DNA of 64,000 nt from Mesaphorura yosii (taxonomy: Eukaryota; Arthropoda; Collembola; Poduromorpha; Tullbergiidae), in the NCBI GenBank assembly GCA_009869945.1, contig WIXG01000176.1, positions 96,932 through 160,931 on the forward strand, in the 5' to 3' direction. Every line of letters starts with the position of its first letter. Within the stretch, counting starts at the first letter, position 1. A program made the position numbers and the translations under genes. Of this stretch, positions 46,599 to 58,620 are shown in pieces. The notes beneath the pieces were generated by a model. It worked only from the letters and a program-made list of their open reading frames with translations, was not told where the DNA came from and did no database searches.

Positions 46599-49173
46599 TC
46601 ACATCGTTAACCGGTGCGTCTCAGTGAGCACGGGATTGTCCACGAATTCAGGGCCGTAGTAGATCATAACGCTGAATGTTGCAAAAGCCATGGAGCCCCA
46701 AAATAGGATGTAGAGTAAATATTCTGATGTGTATTCCGAAGACAGCACAACCAACATGGCCCACATCATCACCGAGAAGGCCAAGAACGCTGGCAGCTAT
46801 AAGATCAGTACGCGCAAGGTTGAAATGCTGTAGAAAATGTCATGGCTTGTGCTTGGAACTTGTGAATACTTACAGTATAAACCTTCCAGTCACGCTTTCT
46901 GTCTAATGGTGACTTTTCCGTCAACCCTTCGTCCTCGCTTACTGAGTAATTGCCTAAAAATAAGTCCATCGCATCCTAAAAGAAAAGTTTAAAAGTTTAA
47001 AGTTAAGATTTCAGTTCCTGCGCAATTTTGTTCTGGATTCATACCTGTCTATGTCCGTCGAACCAGTTGTTCTTCACGTAGCGTACTGCTGAATTGTAAC
47101 CATCTCTAGCAATCCCTGCTGCATTCCGCTTGCCCGTTCTCGTGAAATCACTCTTCAGAGCACCAGTGCCAGCATATTCAAGACTGCAAACATCGCCATT
47201 GTCCGCCCAAACGTTTTTGAACAGGTACTCAAATTGAGGATCATCGAGAATTTTTTGACGATCTCTTAAGATATTCAGTTTCTGCGGATTTAAATAAGCA
47301 GTTAAACTTGACCATACTAAGAAATGTTCCAAAAGAGTGGCACGGCACGTACCCGTAACACAGTTTCCAAACTCAGCCTGGCCAGAAGTCCTTGCAATAC
47401 ATTTGTTCGATCCAAACAATCTACGCAATTTGTGCGAAATACACCTTCCTGTGTTTTCTGTCTTTGTCCATATGACTGTAAATAGTAGCCGAATACTTCC
47501 AGCTCGTGCGAGAGTCGGTTTGTTAAAATATCCAGTCGCTGCCATTGCATATTCCGACACTCATGATGAAAATCGAATGCTTCATATCTAATTTCATATG
47601 ACCCGAACATAAATCAGGGCAATGCAGATTTGAGTTATAGCATGGTATTTCCGTGCATGGCGTACCTCACGTTTTCCAAGCCAGAGCTGTCAACTAGTTT
47701 CTGGAACGTGTCATGAAGCACGAGCTCGGACCCAGTTTGGTTGACCTATTGCAAGGGCGAAGAAATTAAAGAAATGGCATATTATGAGTGATGGCGAAGC
47801 ACGAACGAACTAACCAAATTCACGCAAACAATATTATTGTATCTCGCGATCAGGTCTTGGAAGTGTTTTACAAAGGCATCCACATGGTTGGCCTGCTGAA
47901 GCGTGGGAGGAGGCTTGTATCTCAAATTTGGTTTCTGAGTCCAGAAAGCTGGCACGGATCCGCGAATCTGCAGGGTTGTTGCCATACTGTTGCATTGGAA
48001 TTGATCGAATCAATGGGGTTTAAACAGACACACCTGCACGAATGAAGCCATATTCCCATTATATTCAACAATTTGCTCAGTCTCGACAAAATTTGAGACG
48101 TTTCCTTCCGCATCTATGCCCCTTGAAAACAATCTTGTCCCAGGTCTTTTACAGCTTCTTCTTGAAATCACAATAAGCTTGAACTTATTGCCATTCATTT
48201 CAACATTGTCGATAGCTATAACTGCAAACAGAAAGAAAAAGAATTAGTAGTTAAGTGGATATGGAACACATCCATCCAAGTTTGAAGTTACGTACATCCA
48301 TGAATCAAGGGCACACAAAACTTCCTGAAATCTGAATTCGTTCTGAATGGGTGGAGAGCGTGACTGTTCCATACAAACCTTTCATCAGCGCGATCAATCA
48401 GTGATTGCTATCGAAGAAGCAGTCATTTTAGTCCGAAATTAAGTCGCCTAGACTTTGATTGATTCTTACTCGATGGAAATCTGGTGGATTGTAGTCCAAT
48501 GCCTGGACGTTCAGGCTTAGATCATAAGTGTAGGAAAAGTAGAAATATTGAGTGGACAATACTGTGTTGATCATATCAATGTATGTTTGATTGAAGTTTT
48601 TCTGAAAGACGTAAAAACAGATGGTTTAGGCAAATGCGTTCTTCACACCTATAGCATGCTTTGTGTCGGTTGTTACCTGATCTGGATTTAAATACAGAAT
48701 TGATCTATGGAACGGGATGAGTTCATACTGATTCAGCTGCCACACCACATGCGCATTAATTTCCCCGACTCTTACTCGGCTTTTGATAACAATTAGATAT
48801 GGCCCAGCTATTAAGTTTATCACGCCAACAATGCCTGCTATCGAAATTGTTCGAATCCGATCATCCTCAGGAATCTTGCTGAAATCACCTACGGTATACA
48901 GAAAAAACGAAATTGGCCACTACGCCGCTACCCATTTTCCCATATGTAAGACTTTGAAACTAATAAACTCACGAGTTACAGTTATGGAATCTGTATCGCG
49001 GTCAATCACGATAATTGTGTCTCCACCTGAGAATGGCGAGGGATGTATAAACATCCGGTCTGATGTTTCCACCCTGTTTTATGAGAATCAAATTACGTTT
49101 TACATTTAAGATAAGATCAGTATGAATAGCGAAGGTCAACATACAAGATGAGATTGTCGTAAGTCTCCGACAT
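46599..49173 (-). CDS. Sac1: Phosphatidylinositol-3-phosphatase / PI4P phosphatase SAC1
   Basis: Twelve exons: 49173..49145, 49073..48973, 48888..48677, 48601..48470, 48407..48296, 48221..48034, 47967..47815, 47745..47666, 47587..47353, 47281..47045, 46975..46874, 46796..46599. They give 592 residues (about 587 in mammals), with all phases consistent. N-terminal SAC domain: [53 protein letters not shown]. The catalytic CX5R is C390-VDCLD-R396 in [13 protein letters not shown], followed by ARLSLETVL and [17 protein letters not shown]. Two C-terminal membrane helices ([39 protein letters not shown]) anchor it in ER/Golgi. It dephosphorylates PI4P delivered by VAP-bound lipid-transfer proteins. 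The first coding exon is only 29 bases. Confidence 0.95.
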
Positions 49174-50872
49174 ATTATCGTGTTCTCGGAAATCGTTGCG
49201 CGGTAATCAGCAGGAATTCGGTGATCGCTTCCAGGAAGTGGTCAGAAGAATGTGATCAATTGACCAAACCGTGGCGCTGGTGTATCAAAGGAAAACAAGC
49301 TAAAAGAACAAGGAATTCGGCTTCATCATGGAGCTGCCTTCGAGAATTTAGAATTTTCTTTTGTGAAAAGGGGCAGCCACTTCCCGCTTGCCGTGTGCCA
49401 ACAAGCAATTTTGATTATGCCATGGCCAGAGGCTGAGTGGCCAATCTAGCCTTTGATCCAAAGTGTAGAGAACGAATTTGGGAGAACCCCAGATGGGGCC
49501 GAATTTTAAGTTACAAAACGCTTTAAAATTATTTTTAAAACACTCGCACTCACCTGTTGTTGCGGTCAACCAAATAAACGGGCGGGGCTTTGATACAGAT
49601 CGACACGGAGCTGTCAGCACACAACCATTGTTCTCAAAGACAAAAACTGAAATAATTACGAGCAGTTAATTACAAAAAATATTTGAGATTACTGTATGTG
49701 CCGTATGCAGCTGGCAGTTGTAGTGACAGTGTTTTCAGTATTTCTTTCATACAACCTCATCTTTTCAATTTTCGAGGTTATCCACGAACAATAGCCAGAA
49801 AACACGCGACGCGACTCGCTGTTTCAGAGGATGATCATTTTGTTACACAATCACGCGTATGAGTTATGAGATCCAGTCTCTCTAACCTCAGGTCCGACCG
49901 GCAGGTGCGGTGACGAGCGAGGTGCAATGATCCATCTGTTAACCTGCTGCACTAATTCAGCAGTTAGCTCAGTTTGATTATGTGCATGGCTGCATGGCAT
50001 GCTATGTATGGAGGTATTGATTACGAATTCTCAAAGCACAATCACAAATAACGTTTTGGGTCTGTATCTGTTACTCTGTACCGAGTATCGGGCCACCAGG
50101 AAGATCTGCAAACAGAATACCTTCGCCTTGGCCTTGTAAAGTCAGTTAGGCACTTCGTGAATAGTCATTCATTCCATGATGCTGGCGGGAGCAAAAGCAC
50201 ATGTCGTTCACACAATTAATGCGATGCTACGGCCAAAGTGGAGTTGACTCTATTTGAAACTGAGATGGTTCAGATAATTTGCGAAGATACTGGGAGAAAT
50301 TAGCAGAAATTAATGGGGCAAAAACAGACGCGCTTCGTATTTGGAGATTGGACACTGAGCATCCCATTCCTGTGGGGTCCTGCCAGTCCTGCGTCCTGTG
50401 TTTCGTCTGCCCAAGTCGATGTCGCGAATGCACAAAGCAAAAAGCGGAATTTCGGGGAATCCATTCTCATATCATACCAGTACCAAGCACAAGCACCAAG
50501 GAGTAATATTCGACAACGCACAGAACACTGCAAGCCAATTGTTGTGTTCCTGTAGTAGTTGCATTTATATCCAACCAACTATCAACAGCACACGTACTTC
50601 TTCCGTAAATGCTGTATTCTCTATGGCCCTACACAGCCCAATGCACACAAGGCACATTCTGTGGATTGGATGAATAGAGTCTATTCCATTAGAGATTGGT
50701 TCGAGCGCATCAAATCGTAGCCAGTATTGAACCTTCAACCTCAAATCAACGCCGTGAGGTCATTCAAATATTAACTGTGTGTAATTTTGACAATTGAGCT
50801 TAGACAAAGAAATTTTGGAATCAATTGGACATTTTAGGCAACATCCGCACCCACTTCAGGTAAAATTGAAGA
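49174..50872. promoter_or_regulatory. Intergenic between SAC1 (-) and NFYC (+)
   Basis: 1.7 kb with the promoters and 5' UTRs of two divergent genes. Several overlapping open frames on both strands at 50279-50673 are mirror shadows of each other and show no coding signature. Confidence 0.45.
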
Positions 50873-52274
50873 ATGGCACATCAAAATAACACCAATAACT
50901 GCCACGCAGTAGTGGCTGCCGGAGTTTCAGACGCCCAAGAAGATCTTAAGAACTTCTGGCCTACCATCACCAACGAAATCAAAAATCTTACTGCTGTAAG
51001 TGCTTTATTTTAGTAAATGTATGCAAGCGGCCACCACAGCGGAACGGATATGTAGTATTTCTACTCTAATTTCGTTTGAAACATAGAATGATCTCCGGGT
51101 TCAAGAATTACCATTGGCCAGAATCAAGAAAATCATGAAATTAGACGAAGACGTCAAAATGATAAGCGCCGAAGCGCCAGTTCTATTTGCAAAAGCCGCA
51201 GAAATTTTTATCCACGAGCTAACTCTCAGGGCCTGGATTCATACTGAAGATAATAAACGACGGACGTTGCAGGTAAAACTCTGAAAACTTGTACGAATTG
51301 TAGCAGATATGCAAATATATAATTTAACATGTTATGCCTAACAGTAAATAAGCGTGCATGTCTTTTAGTTCAGTGCACGTCATTAGACAACAAAAATTCA
51401 GTCTTAGATTTAGTCTCATGATTTCGACTCTATTTTACAGCGAAATGACATTGCGATGGCCATCAGCAAATACGATCAGTTCGACTTCCTCATTGACATT
51501 GTACCCCGAGATGAGCTGAAACCAGCTAAGAAGGAAGACTCAAAATCACATGCAATTGTTGGTACTGAACAGGTAAGAAACTTCAATCCTTCCATTCGCG
51601 TGTCTCGCCACCAATGAATTGATGAACAAGTTACCAATGACCTGTCGCCTTTAATATCGACAATTTAGGTTCAGTACTATTTGCAACTGGCTCAACAACA
51701 GCACGCTGCTTTGCAACAAACTACGACTGGTGGAGTACAAATTCTTCAAGGAGGACTCGGTGGCGGAGTTCAAACAATTCAGCTCATTCAGAATCCTGGC
51801 GGTGGCACCCAGGCAGTGAGTCGTGTTTGATTGTAGAGCGTGTCAACCTCAAAGTACGTCTTCAAAATCACCTAACTGAGAAACTTTCATTAAAGGTTAT
51901 GCAGCAGCCTCAAATTATTACCCAACAAGGCGGAGTGTTACAATTAGGAACTCAGGTACATTAAAATATCAGAAATATTTTTTCCCGTTGTTAGTCGAAA
52001 ATGCTGCAGAAATTGTAAGTTCTAACTTATAATTTTCTCCCAGTACCATCCTCAAGTTCAGCAAGCCAATGCAGGAGGTGGACTGCAGATTGTTCAGCAA
52101 GTGATTGGCCCGAATGGAGAAGTGCAAAACGTTCCTCTTCAACTGACTGCCTCACAGTTACAAATGCTTAGAATGCAAATTCAACAAAATACTTCGCAAG
52201 CTGCACAAACTTCTCAACCAATCATCCTCACTTCTGCGAACGGTGGTCAAGGAGCGCAGATTATTAACAGTTAA
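50873..52274 (+). CDS. NFYC: Nuclear transcription factor Y subunit gamma
   Basis: Six exons (50873..50995, 51087..51272, 51441..51572, 51669..51815, 51896..51955, 52044..52274), all phase 0, 292 residues. The histone-fold domain is nearly invariant: [71 protein letters not shown] and [21 protein letters not shown] Gln/Gly-rich activation region follows ([30 protein letters not shown]). With NF-YB it forms a histone-like dimer that recruits NF-YA to CCAAT boxes. Length is close to the usual 300-340. Poly(A) signal at 52535-52540. Confidence 0.95.
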
Positions 52275-52855
52275 TGCTGTTCAGCTACCAGGGCCTAATC
52301 AAGCACCAGAGTATCAGCTCAAGATTCTGCGAAAAATATGATATTTCCAAGTATGAATATGTAATTTAAAATGTCTTCTGTTCCATAGATTCCAGTTCAA
52401 ACGTTTGTTTTACAGTTTCAGGGGCATTTCTGCTATTCTTCTTGTGTGGACCGCCTTACGGGCGATTTTCCTAGTTTTCTCAGTTTTTCATGTTTCTATA
52501 ATTTATGTCTCGAATTGATTGACGTGATTGACTGAATAAAATAGTATTGGTCAGTGAGTTGAGAGTTGAATATTCTTGTACTATTTTACTGCAAATTGAC
52601 AAGTACATTCGCATTAGCAGTTTTCGCAAGCAGTGTGGCCTTGTAGACGGCGAACTTAACAGTCTTTACCAGCTAAAAATTATGATCTGCTGATGTTTCG
52701 TACGTTCTTTCGCAAGTTTCATACGGCACGAGGGCACGAAGAATAAACACAAGAGACGAGATTTCAAATAGTTGAAAATAAAAAAGCCTGAGAATTATAC
52801 ATGAAATTAACTCAATCCAAATTATAATTTAGGAGTTAGTTCCAAATTAATCAAA
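52275..52855. other. NFYC 3' UTR and NDUFA12 promoter
   Basis: AATAAA at 52535-52540 ends NFYC; the remaining 300 bases lead into the co-directional NDUFA12 gene. No other feature seen. Confidence 0.5.
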
Positions 52856-53469
52856 ATGTCGTTCTTCGGCATTGACAAATTCTTCAAGATTTTCTCCATT
52901 ATTCGGGCAAATGGAGGCGTGCGAAAATCGCTGCGGAAGCTGTATCGGTACGTTAATTGGATATTAATAAATTGTGGACTGACTGCTTCCAATGTCAGAA
53001 ATTAAAACTATTTCCAGATTTGACGAGCTGAAAATGGGAACTTTGATTGGTGAAGATAAGTACGGAAACAAGTACTACCAAAATGATAAGCACTTTTATG
53101 GTAAGTCTCCAAGCTGCGTAAATTGACTTGATTCGTAGCCAATTGCTTTCCTGCTTTGTTTGAAATTAAAATAAACTATCGTCACGACGTGAAATGATCT
53201 CTATCTCTGAATTTTAAGGTCGAAATCGTTGGGTGGAGTATCCCGAGAAGGTAGGGCTGGAGTATGATGGAAGTCAAATTCCTGCAGAATGGTTTGGTTG
53301 GCTTCATTACAAGACAGATATACCTCCAACAATTAAGCCTCCAGCAAAGTACAAATGGATGATTGACCACCAGGAGAACAAATCTGGGACAAATGAGCAA
53401 TATGTTCCGTACTCAACGACGAAGCCTAAAATTCAATCCTGGCAGCCGCCCAAACCCGGCCAGTCGTGA
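52856..53469 (+). CDS. NDUFA12: NADH dehydrogenase 1 alpha subcomplex subunit 12 (complex I B17.2)
   Basis: Three exons, 52856..52947, 53018..53100 and 53219..53469, 141 residues. Family signature: IRANGGVRKSLRKLYRFDEL, LIGEDKYGNKYYQN, GRNRWVEYPEK and IPAEWFGWLHYKTD, then the Pro/Lys-rich tail ending QSWQPPKPGQS. It is an accessory subunit on the matrix arm of complex I, added late in assembly by exchange with NDUFAF2. Poly(A) signal at 53599-53604. Confidence 0.96.
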
Positions 53470-53990
53470 ATTCGGATTACCGGTCATACTTTGCGTTGTT
53501 CATTGACCTAACCATAGTTTTAGAAAAGACGTTTATTGACGCCCCCACGGATGTAAGAACATTGTTCAAGCTCATGTCCTTCACGCATCGTAGAACTAAA
53601 TAAATTAACTACACGATTCCTAGTCCAAGTGAATGTTCTATCACCCAGTCATGCGTTTATTCTGATATGTTTACTTGTTAAACATATGCCATCGCATGCC
53701 AAACCAAATCGTTTAAAGTACTCATCGCATAGTGCTGTTTATTCGTTCAGGCTAAATGATATGATAAAGAATTATGATAATTTATTCTCACGTGCATAAT
53801 GTGCATTAGTTTAATTTAAAAAAATAAACTCTGCTAAGAAACCGGCAGGGTACTAATGCAGCCTATGCAGCCCTCCACCGTCGTCGCAGGAGAGGTGAAT
53901 GGATTCATTAATGGAATTGCAACTGGACTCATATCCCACATAGCTAATGCACTCGGCACTCGATGATGATATGATGAAGCAGATGAAGGT
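53470..53990. other. Converging 3' flanks of NDUFA12 (+) and PREB (-)
   Basis: AATAAA for NDUFA12 at 53599-53604, then AT-rich spacer. Nothing else seen. Confidence 0.5.
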
Positions 53991-55905
53991 TTAGAGCCCA
54001 ATATAACTGCACAGAGTGAACGTGCTGAACAGCACGATGATCACAAGCACCAAGGCCAGCCATGCAGAGATCCCACCTTCGAATTGATGAAAGAATTTTT
54101 AACAATTAGCACAAATTCTACTTCTGTATCTTCTGCATGAAGTTAATAAATTACTTGTCCTCTCAATGTGATGAACTCGGATCTGATTATCGATTGAAAC
54201 GCTAACAACTGCGGCGTCAGAATCAGCCAGTACATATTCAGAGTTGGGGTCCGCTGGAGGAAGGAATGTCAGACCGGTTATAAAATTCTTATGGGCTTGC
54301 TCTACGTGCTTAATTCTCTGCAAAGAATGAGATAATGTTCAAGTTAAATATCGAACAAATCTTACGAGCACGTCTATGGCAATTTTAGAAAAAAGAAAAC
54401 TCACCTGCAAACTAAAGCTAACATAGATATCCACGTCTCCGGTAGTCATTGAACCTATGGCTAAATACTTCCCACATTTACTGACTGCCAGTGCTGACAA
54501 GACCGAGCCAACCTCCTTAACTTTCGTCAAAGTAAAAGGTGACGGCCCAGTCCAATGTTGCAGGTACGACTTGTGCTTCTTGTAATCAAGTGGGTTTAAA
54601 ATCACAAAGAGACGATTCACGTTCTTCTTATCTTCAACAACACCGAACCTGAATTCGCAACAACCATTTGTGATAGCAATCAAGACAATCAGTAAAGGTG
54701 GGAGGTTGTGACTGGCATTATCCGTAAGGGAGTATCATACTTGCAACGCTTGTAGTTAAATTTTCCTTCGTCTTCAGGTGGGAGGTCCAGACTTAACACG
54801 AGTTTGCCGTCAACAACTGACCAAATTCTACATTTTCCATCTCTGCTAACACAGCTTACCTAATCAAGATTATTAGCAAATTAGGATTCTAGACCAAATT
54901 TGTCGACAACTATTTATTTTCGTCACTTACCAACTGGCGATCCAGACTAATATCTAAATCCATAATTTCTCTTTTCGATGCCTCTATTTTGTTCTTCAGT
55001 TTCATTTCTGGAAAATTCCAAACTCGTAAGCACCCATCATTGCCTCCTGTAATTACTAGCCTTCCGTCAGCACTGAACCCGACACAGTTCTGACAGGGAT
55101 CCTTAGGACTGCAACAGATATAGTAAATATAGTTCAAGTCAAAATTGTTAAAACGCAACAAATTACTAAACCCTAGCCATGTTACCTGAAATCTGTTTGA
55201 ACGCTCTGAATCGTTTGAATGGTAAATCCTAAATCTGAGTAATTTGACTCAATCCCGGAACCTTGGGAGTTGGAATCTGTTCTCTGTGCGGGCCTCACGT
55301 CTCCATTTGCTGTACTAGAATGACGACGCCGACGTAAATTCTCTGCATCTCCGCCTTCAAAAGTACGTGCTCGGTGAAGGGACATCGTTGAAATTCAAGT
55401 AGGACTGACCTTCGGAAGGATCTTACCTTGATGAATATCGTGTGAATCACCCAGGGTTTGTCTCTGTGAGCTCATCTTCAGCAGGTAAATGTTGCATTCG
55501 GCATCCTTTCCAGCTGCTAAGAAAATCTTCTTCCCATTGTTAAACGAACCAACTGTGCAATTCATGATGGCAATCGGAAAAGTATCATGTCTTTGAGTTT
55601 CGTAAATAATATAGTCCTTCTTTTCATAACCAAGCTCGCAAATAGCCTTCATCAAAAAATATCGTCAGTAATACTTGTAATACGGCAAACGTGAGTTCAT
55701 TGATAATAGTTTTCAGTCAAGTTGCACTTACAAATCCATTGAACACACCAGTGTTTGACTGACCACCACCACCAGCAACTACGACATAGTTTGACGAAAT
55801 CGCAGTCACAGCGTACAGCGGGAAGTTAATTCGATTTCGTTCTAGTCCAACTTTCGCAGAAGATCGCCTACGAGAAGAGTCGTCGCCTTCTTTTGGTTGG
55901 ACCAT
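53991..55905 (-). CDS. PREB: PREB / Sec12, Sar1 guanine-nucleotide exchange factor
   Basis: Eight exons (55905..55732, 55646..55427, 55354..55186, 55108..54931, 54859..54741, 54648..54405, 54317..54155, 54076..53991) give 450 residues with all phases consistent. It starts with the PREB N-strand LYAVTAISSNYVVVAGGGGQ (the Gly-rich potassium-binding loop) and STNTGVFNGF-like turn. WD-type blades follow: SADGRLVITGGNDGCLRVWN, VSCVSRDGKCRIWSVVDGK, and ALAVSKCGKYLAIGSMTTGD. The last exon encodes the C-terminal ER membrane anchor (GISAWLALVLVIIVLFSTFT). The cytosolic beta-propeller exchanges GDP for GTP on Sar1 to start COPII vesicle budding. Exon 3 carries a charged Ser-rich insertion (about residues 133-170) that is longer than in mammals. 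Confidence 0.93.
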
Positions 55906-58620
55906 GCTGATCAATAAATATTGTACCGTTCACAGGTTAATTCTTTACCGGATGGGTTTTGTGCAACCTGCAACGCAAGCGACACAACATACAAAGATTT
56001 AGATTAATTTAGTGACGAAATATCCGGAGTACTACAACTTTGTCAATAAGTTAGAAGTCAGGCCAACTGCTGATTTCTCACCGCTCAACTTCGTATCCAG
56101 AAACACGGTTCGATGTCGAAATCTGGTATCAACTTAGGCCAGCTAATCACCGTCTTATCTTTGCTTCTGTGATTTCACCGGTTACGTTCTTCTAAGATTA
56201 CAGGTAGGGCTTATGAATAAATTATGAAACAGTTTCAATCAGCATCGGCATGTCTAGCCCAACAACTGCCTGAATGTGTTGGAGTTGGAGAAAGTGAAAA
56301 GTGCCAAGTGTCAGTTTCGTGCTTGTGTAAACTGTGAACTCATTTCTACAGCCAAGGACGGCGTTTGTAACTTTTGCGCAATTTGAAAAAATACAGTGGG
56401 AATTCGATATCTCAAAAAAAATTTCAAAAATCGTTTTAGCGTACAAATCTAGGCCGGAAAATGCGATTTTTTTTGTTTCGGTCATTTTTTCGATATCTCC
56501 CATAGCAACGGAGAAAAGTGTACTGACAGGTTTTGGGAGGGGGGGGGGTAAACGCATACCTTTGTTTTAGTTTTGGGACTGATGTCCCAGTCCTCTCACC
56601 AAAGGAATTAGCCTACGGAACTCAAGATCCAATACCCGTCGGATGCTATGCTGACAGCTGCAATTTTGTACAACTTGCTAACTTCCCGCATCTGAATAAT
56701 TTCTAAATTTGCACGCACTTGCTTGACTTCTTATGCAACAATTAGCAGGTATGACTCAACATCTGGCCGGATAACCTTCAGGCATGGCACAATGTGTCAG
56801 CCCTCTGAAAGTAACACCTTGCATGTACCGAGACCGCTCCTTAAGAACAGGCAAGACGGCGACAGCAAGCAATGGCATATGGGCATTAAATTAATTCAGA
56901 TATGACTCATGGAACAAAAGGAGTTCTTTATCCATTGTATCCAGACTGATGATGCAAAATGACTCACCAGTGCTACTTATCTCAAGGCTCAGGACAGACT
57001 CGAAGCAAAGCTCAAACGAAAAGTGAATTGATCTTTCCCGGAAATCGTATCTCAATTATCGCTTTACTCATGAACTCAAAATATCATGCAAATCCGCAAA
57101 TGCAACAAAGCCCATAAATAAGATGGTGATTAACTGCGTGTTTCGCGTTTCTCTTTTCTATTCTCACCCTACATTCAATGTCAAAGAAGGACACAAACGC
57201 AATTATACAGTGTCATTTTTCGCATTTTGACAAATTACTAGGTAAACTAAGCCATTAAAATTTACACGGTTGCTAAATGCTAATTAACAATTTAAGATCG
57301 AGTCCCTGTGTGTATGAAAAGTAGCAGTCTCACGCGGGCCGTAAAATCTTGGCTTCAAGTCGGAGAACAAGGTTCCATGGACCACACTTACGCCGGGCCA
57401 AAGCCACAGAAAAGCAAGTTGGACCACGTAAACAATGATTTTAGATGGGAAGTATGCAAAGTACAATTTGCAATTATGTTGTAACAGCAAATTACCTTCA
57501 GACTAGACAATTTATGCTTCAGTGTCAGCAGTAGTAGCTTTTTACTGATACGGGCGACCGCCCCTTCAATTTGATTTATGACAAAAGTGTATATAATGTA
57601 ATGCTATAATGCTTCAGTGTCAGTCTGTTTGCACAGTGAGTAATTTATGTAAATACTATTCGCATTACTAAACATGGACAGGATCCTTCTTCGTTCAGCA
57701 ATGTTACGGCAAGGAGCTTCTAAGCATAGGTGATTAGTGATTAACCAACTAATTGATAAATGTTTCAACATGAGATCAATTCCAAAGAAAATGAGAACTT
57801 TTAGTTGTGTTGTGGGAAACCTGCGCCAACATTGCATTGCGACGCCAATTTCTATCCTTTTCAAAAACTTCATCTTACGTGTGTTATCTTTCAGATTCTA
57901 AGGCATGTAGGCAGATGTAGGCAAAACTGGTGGCTGCCAGTTCGCAATCAACAAATACAACATTTTGCAAGTGTATTGAACTTAGCCAAATAATGTAGAA
58001 TCCGAATTCTGATGACAATGCCGACAACTACTCTCGCTTACTCGCTTCTTTCCTTGCCTTTCTCTCTGAACGCAGCCTGAATTTCAACTTTATTTGCTTG
58101 CAAACAGTTGGTGTTGACAGACTCATTTTCGGCACGGAATTTTGAGGCGCATGGACCCCCTGCTATTATCGAAAATCCAGATTGATTTGTAAGGATAATT
58201 TGTGTAGAGACAAAGAAGCTGGTTAAGTTCATCAGAAGAAAGGCATAACAATTATAACACAAAGAGCAACAACAAAGCGAATCCAAGGAAGGATAATCCT
58301 GGCTACTAATTATGGAATCGTAATTATTGGTTGCACAACGCGCTCATTTGCCAGCCGCTGGCTCCGGCATGCTTTGGAACTTGGACTTTTAAGGAGGTAT
58401 GTAAATAAGACTTTTCACAGATTATTCCAGTGAATGACAGAAATATTTCTAATACGAACTCAACGCCTCAGACTCTTTGAGGAGCGCAGAATGAAACACA
58501 ACTTTAGAAAAAAGGTCAGGTGTAGTATGGATGGCTTAAAAAGATCAGTCGAAAATATATCACACTCTGACTATTGAGAGGAGTTTGGATCAGTTCTGGA
58601 CAGGAAACGAATCTTGACTA
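55906..58620. other. Intergenic between PREB (-) and GALNT (+), with repeat-like tract
   Basis: 2.7 kb with no gene called. Around 56340-56550 lies a repeat-looking tract: two GATATCTC cores about 80 bases apart, A- and T-runs and a 10-base G run at 56541. The rest shows only short spurious frames. Confidence 0.45.
56330..56560. repeat. Probable degenerate interspersed repeat
   Basis: Contains TTCGATATCTCAAAAAAAA at the left and TTTTTCGATATCTCCCATAG at the right, with simple A/T runs between and a G run at the right edge. Both strands stay open across it (56334..56570 + and 56222..56557 -), a sign of low-complexity composition rather than coding. It reads like a fragment of a dispersed repeat, but no second copy exists in the window to prove this. 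Confidence 0.35.

Noticed and set aside
50279..50673. Five overlapping frames on both strands upstream of NFYC
   Set aside because: Shadows of one another; no ATG context, motif or phased intron.
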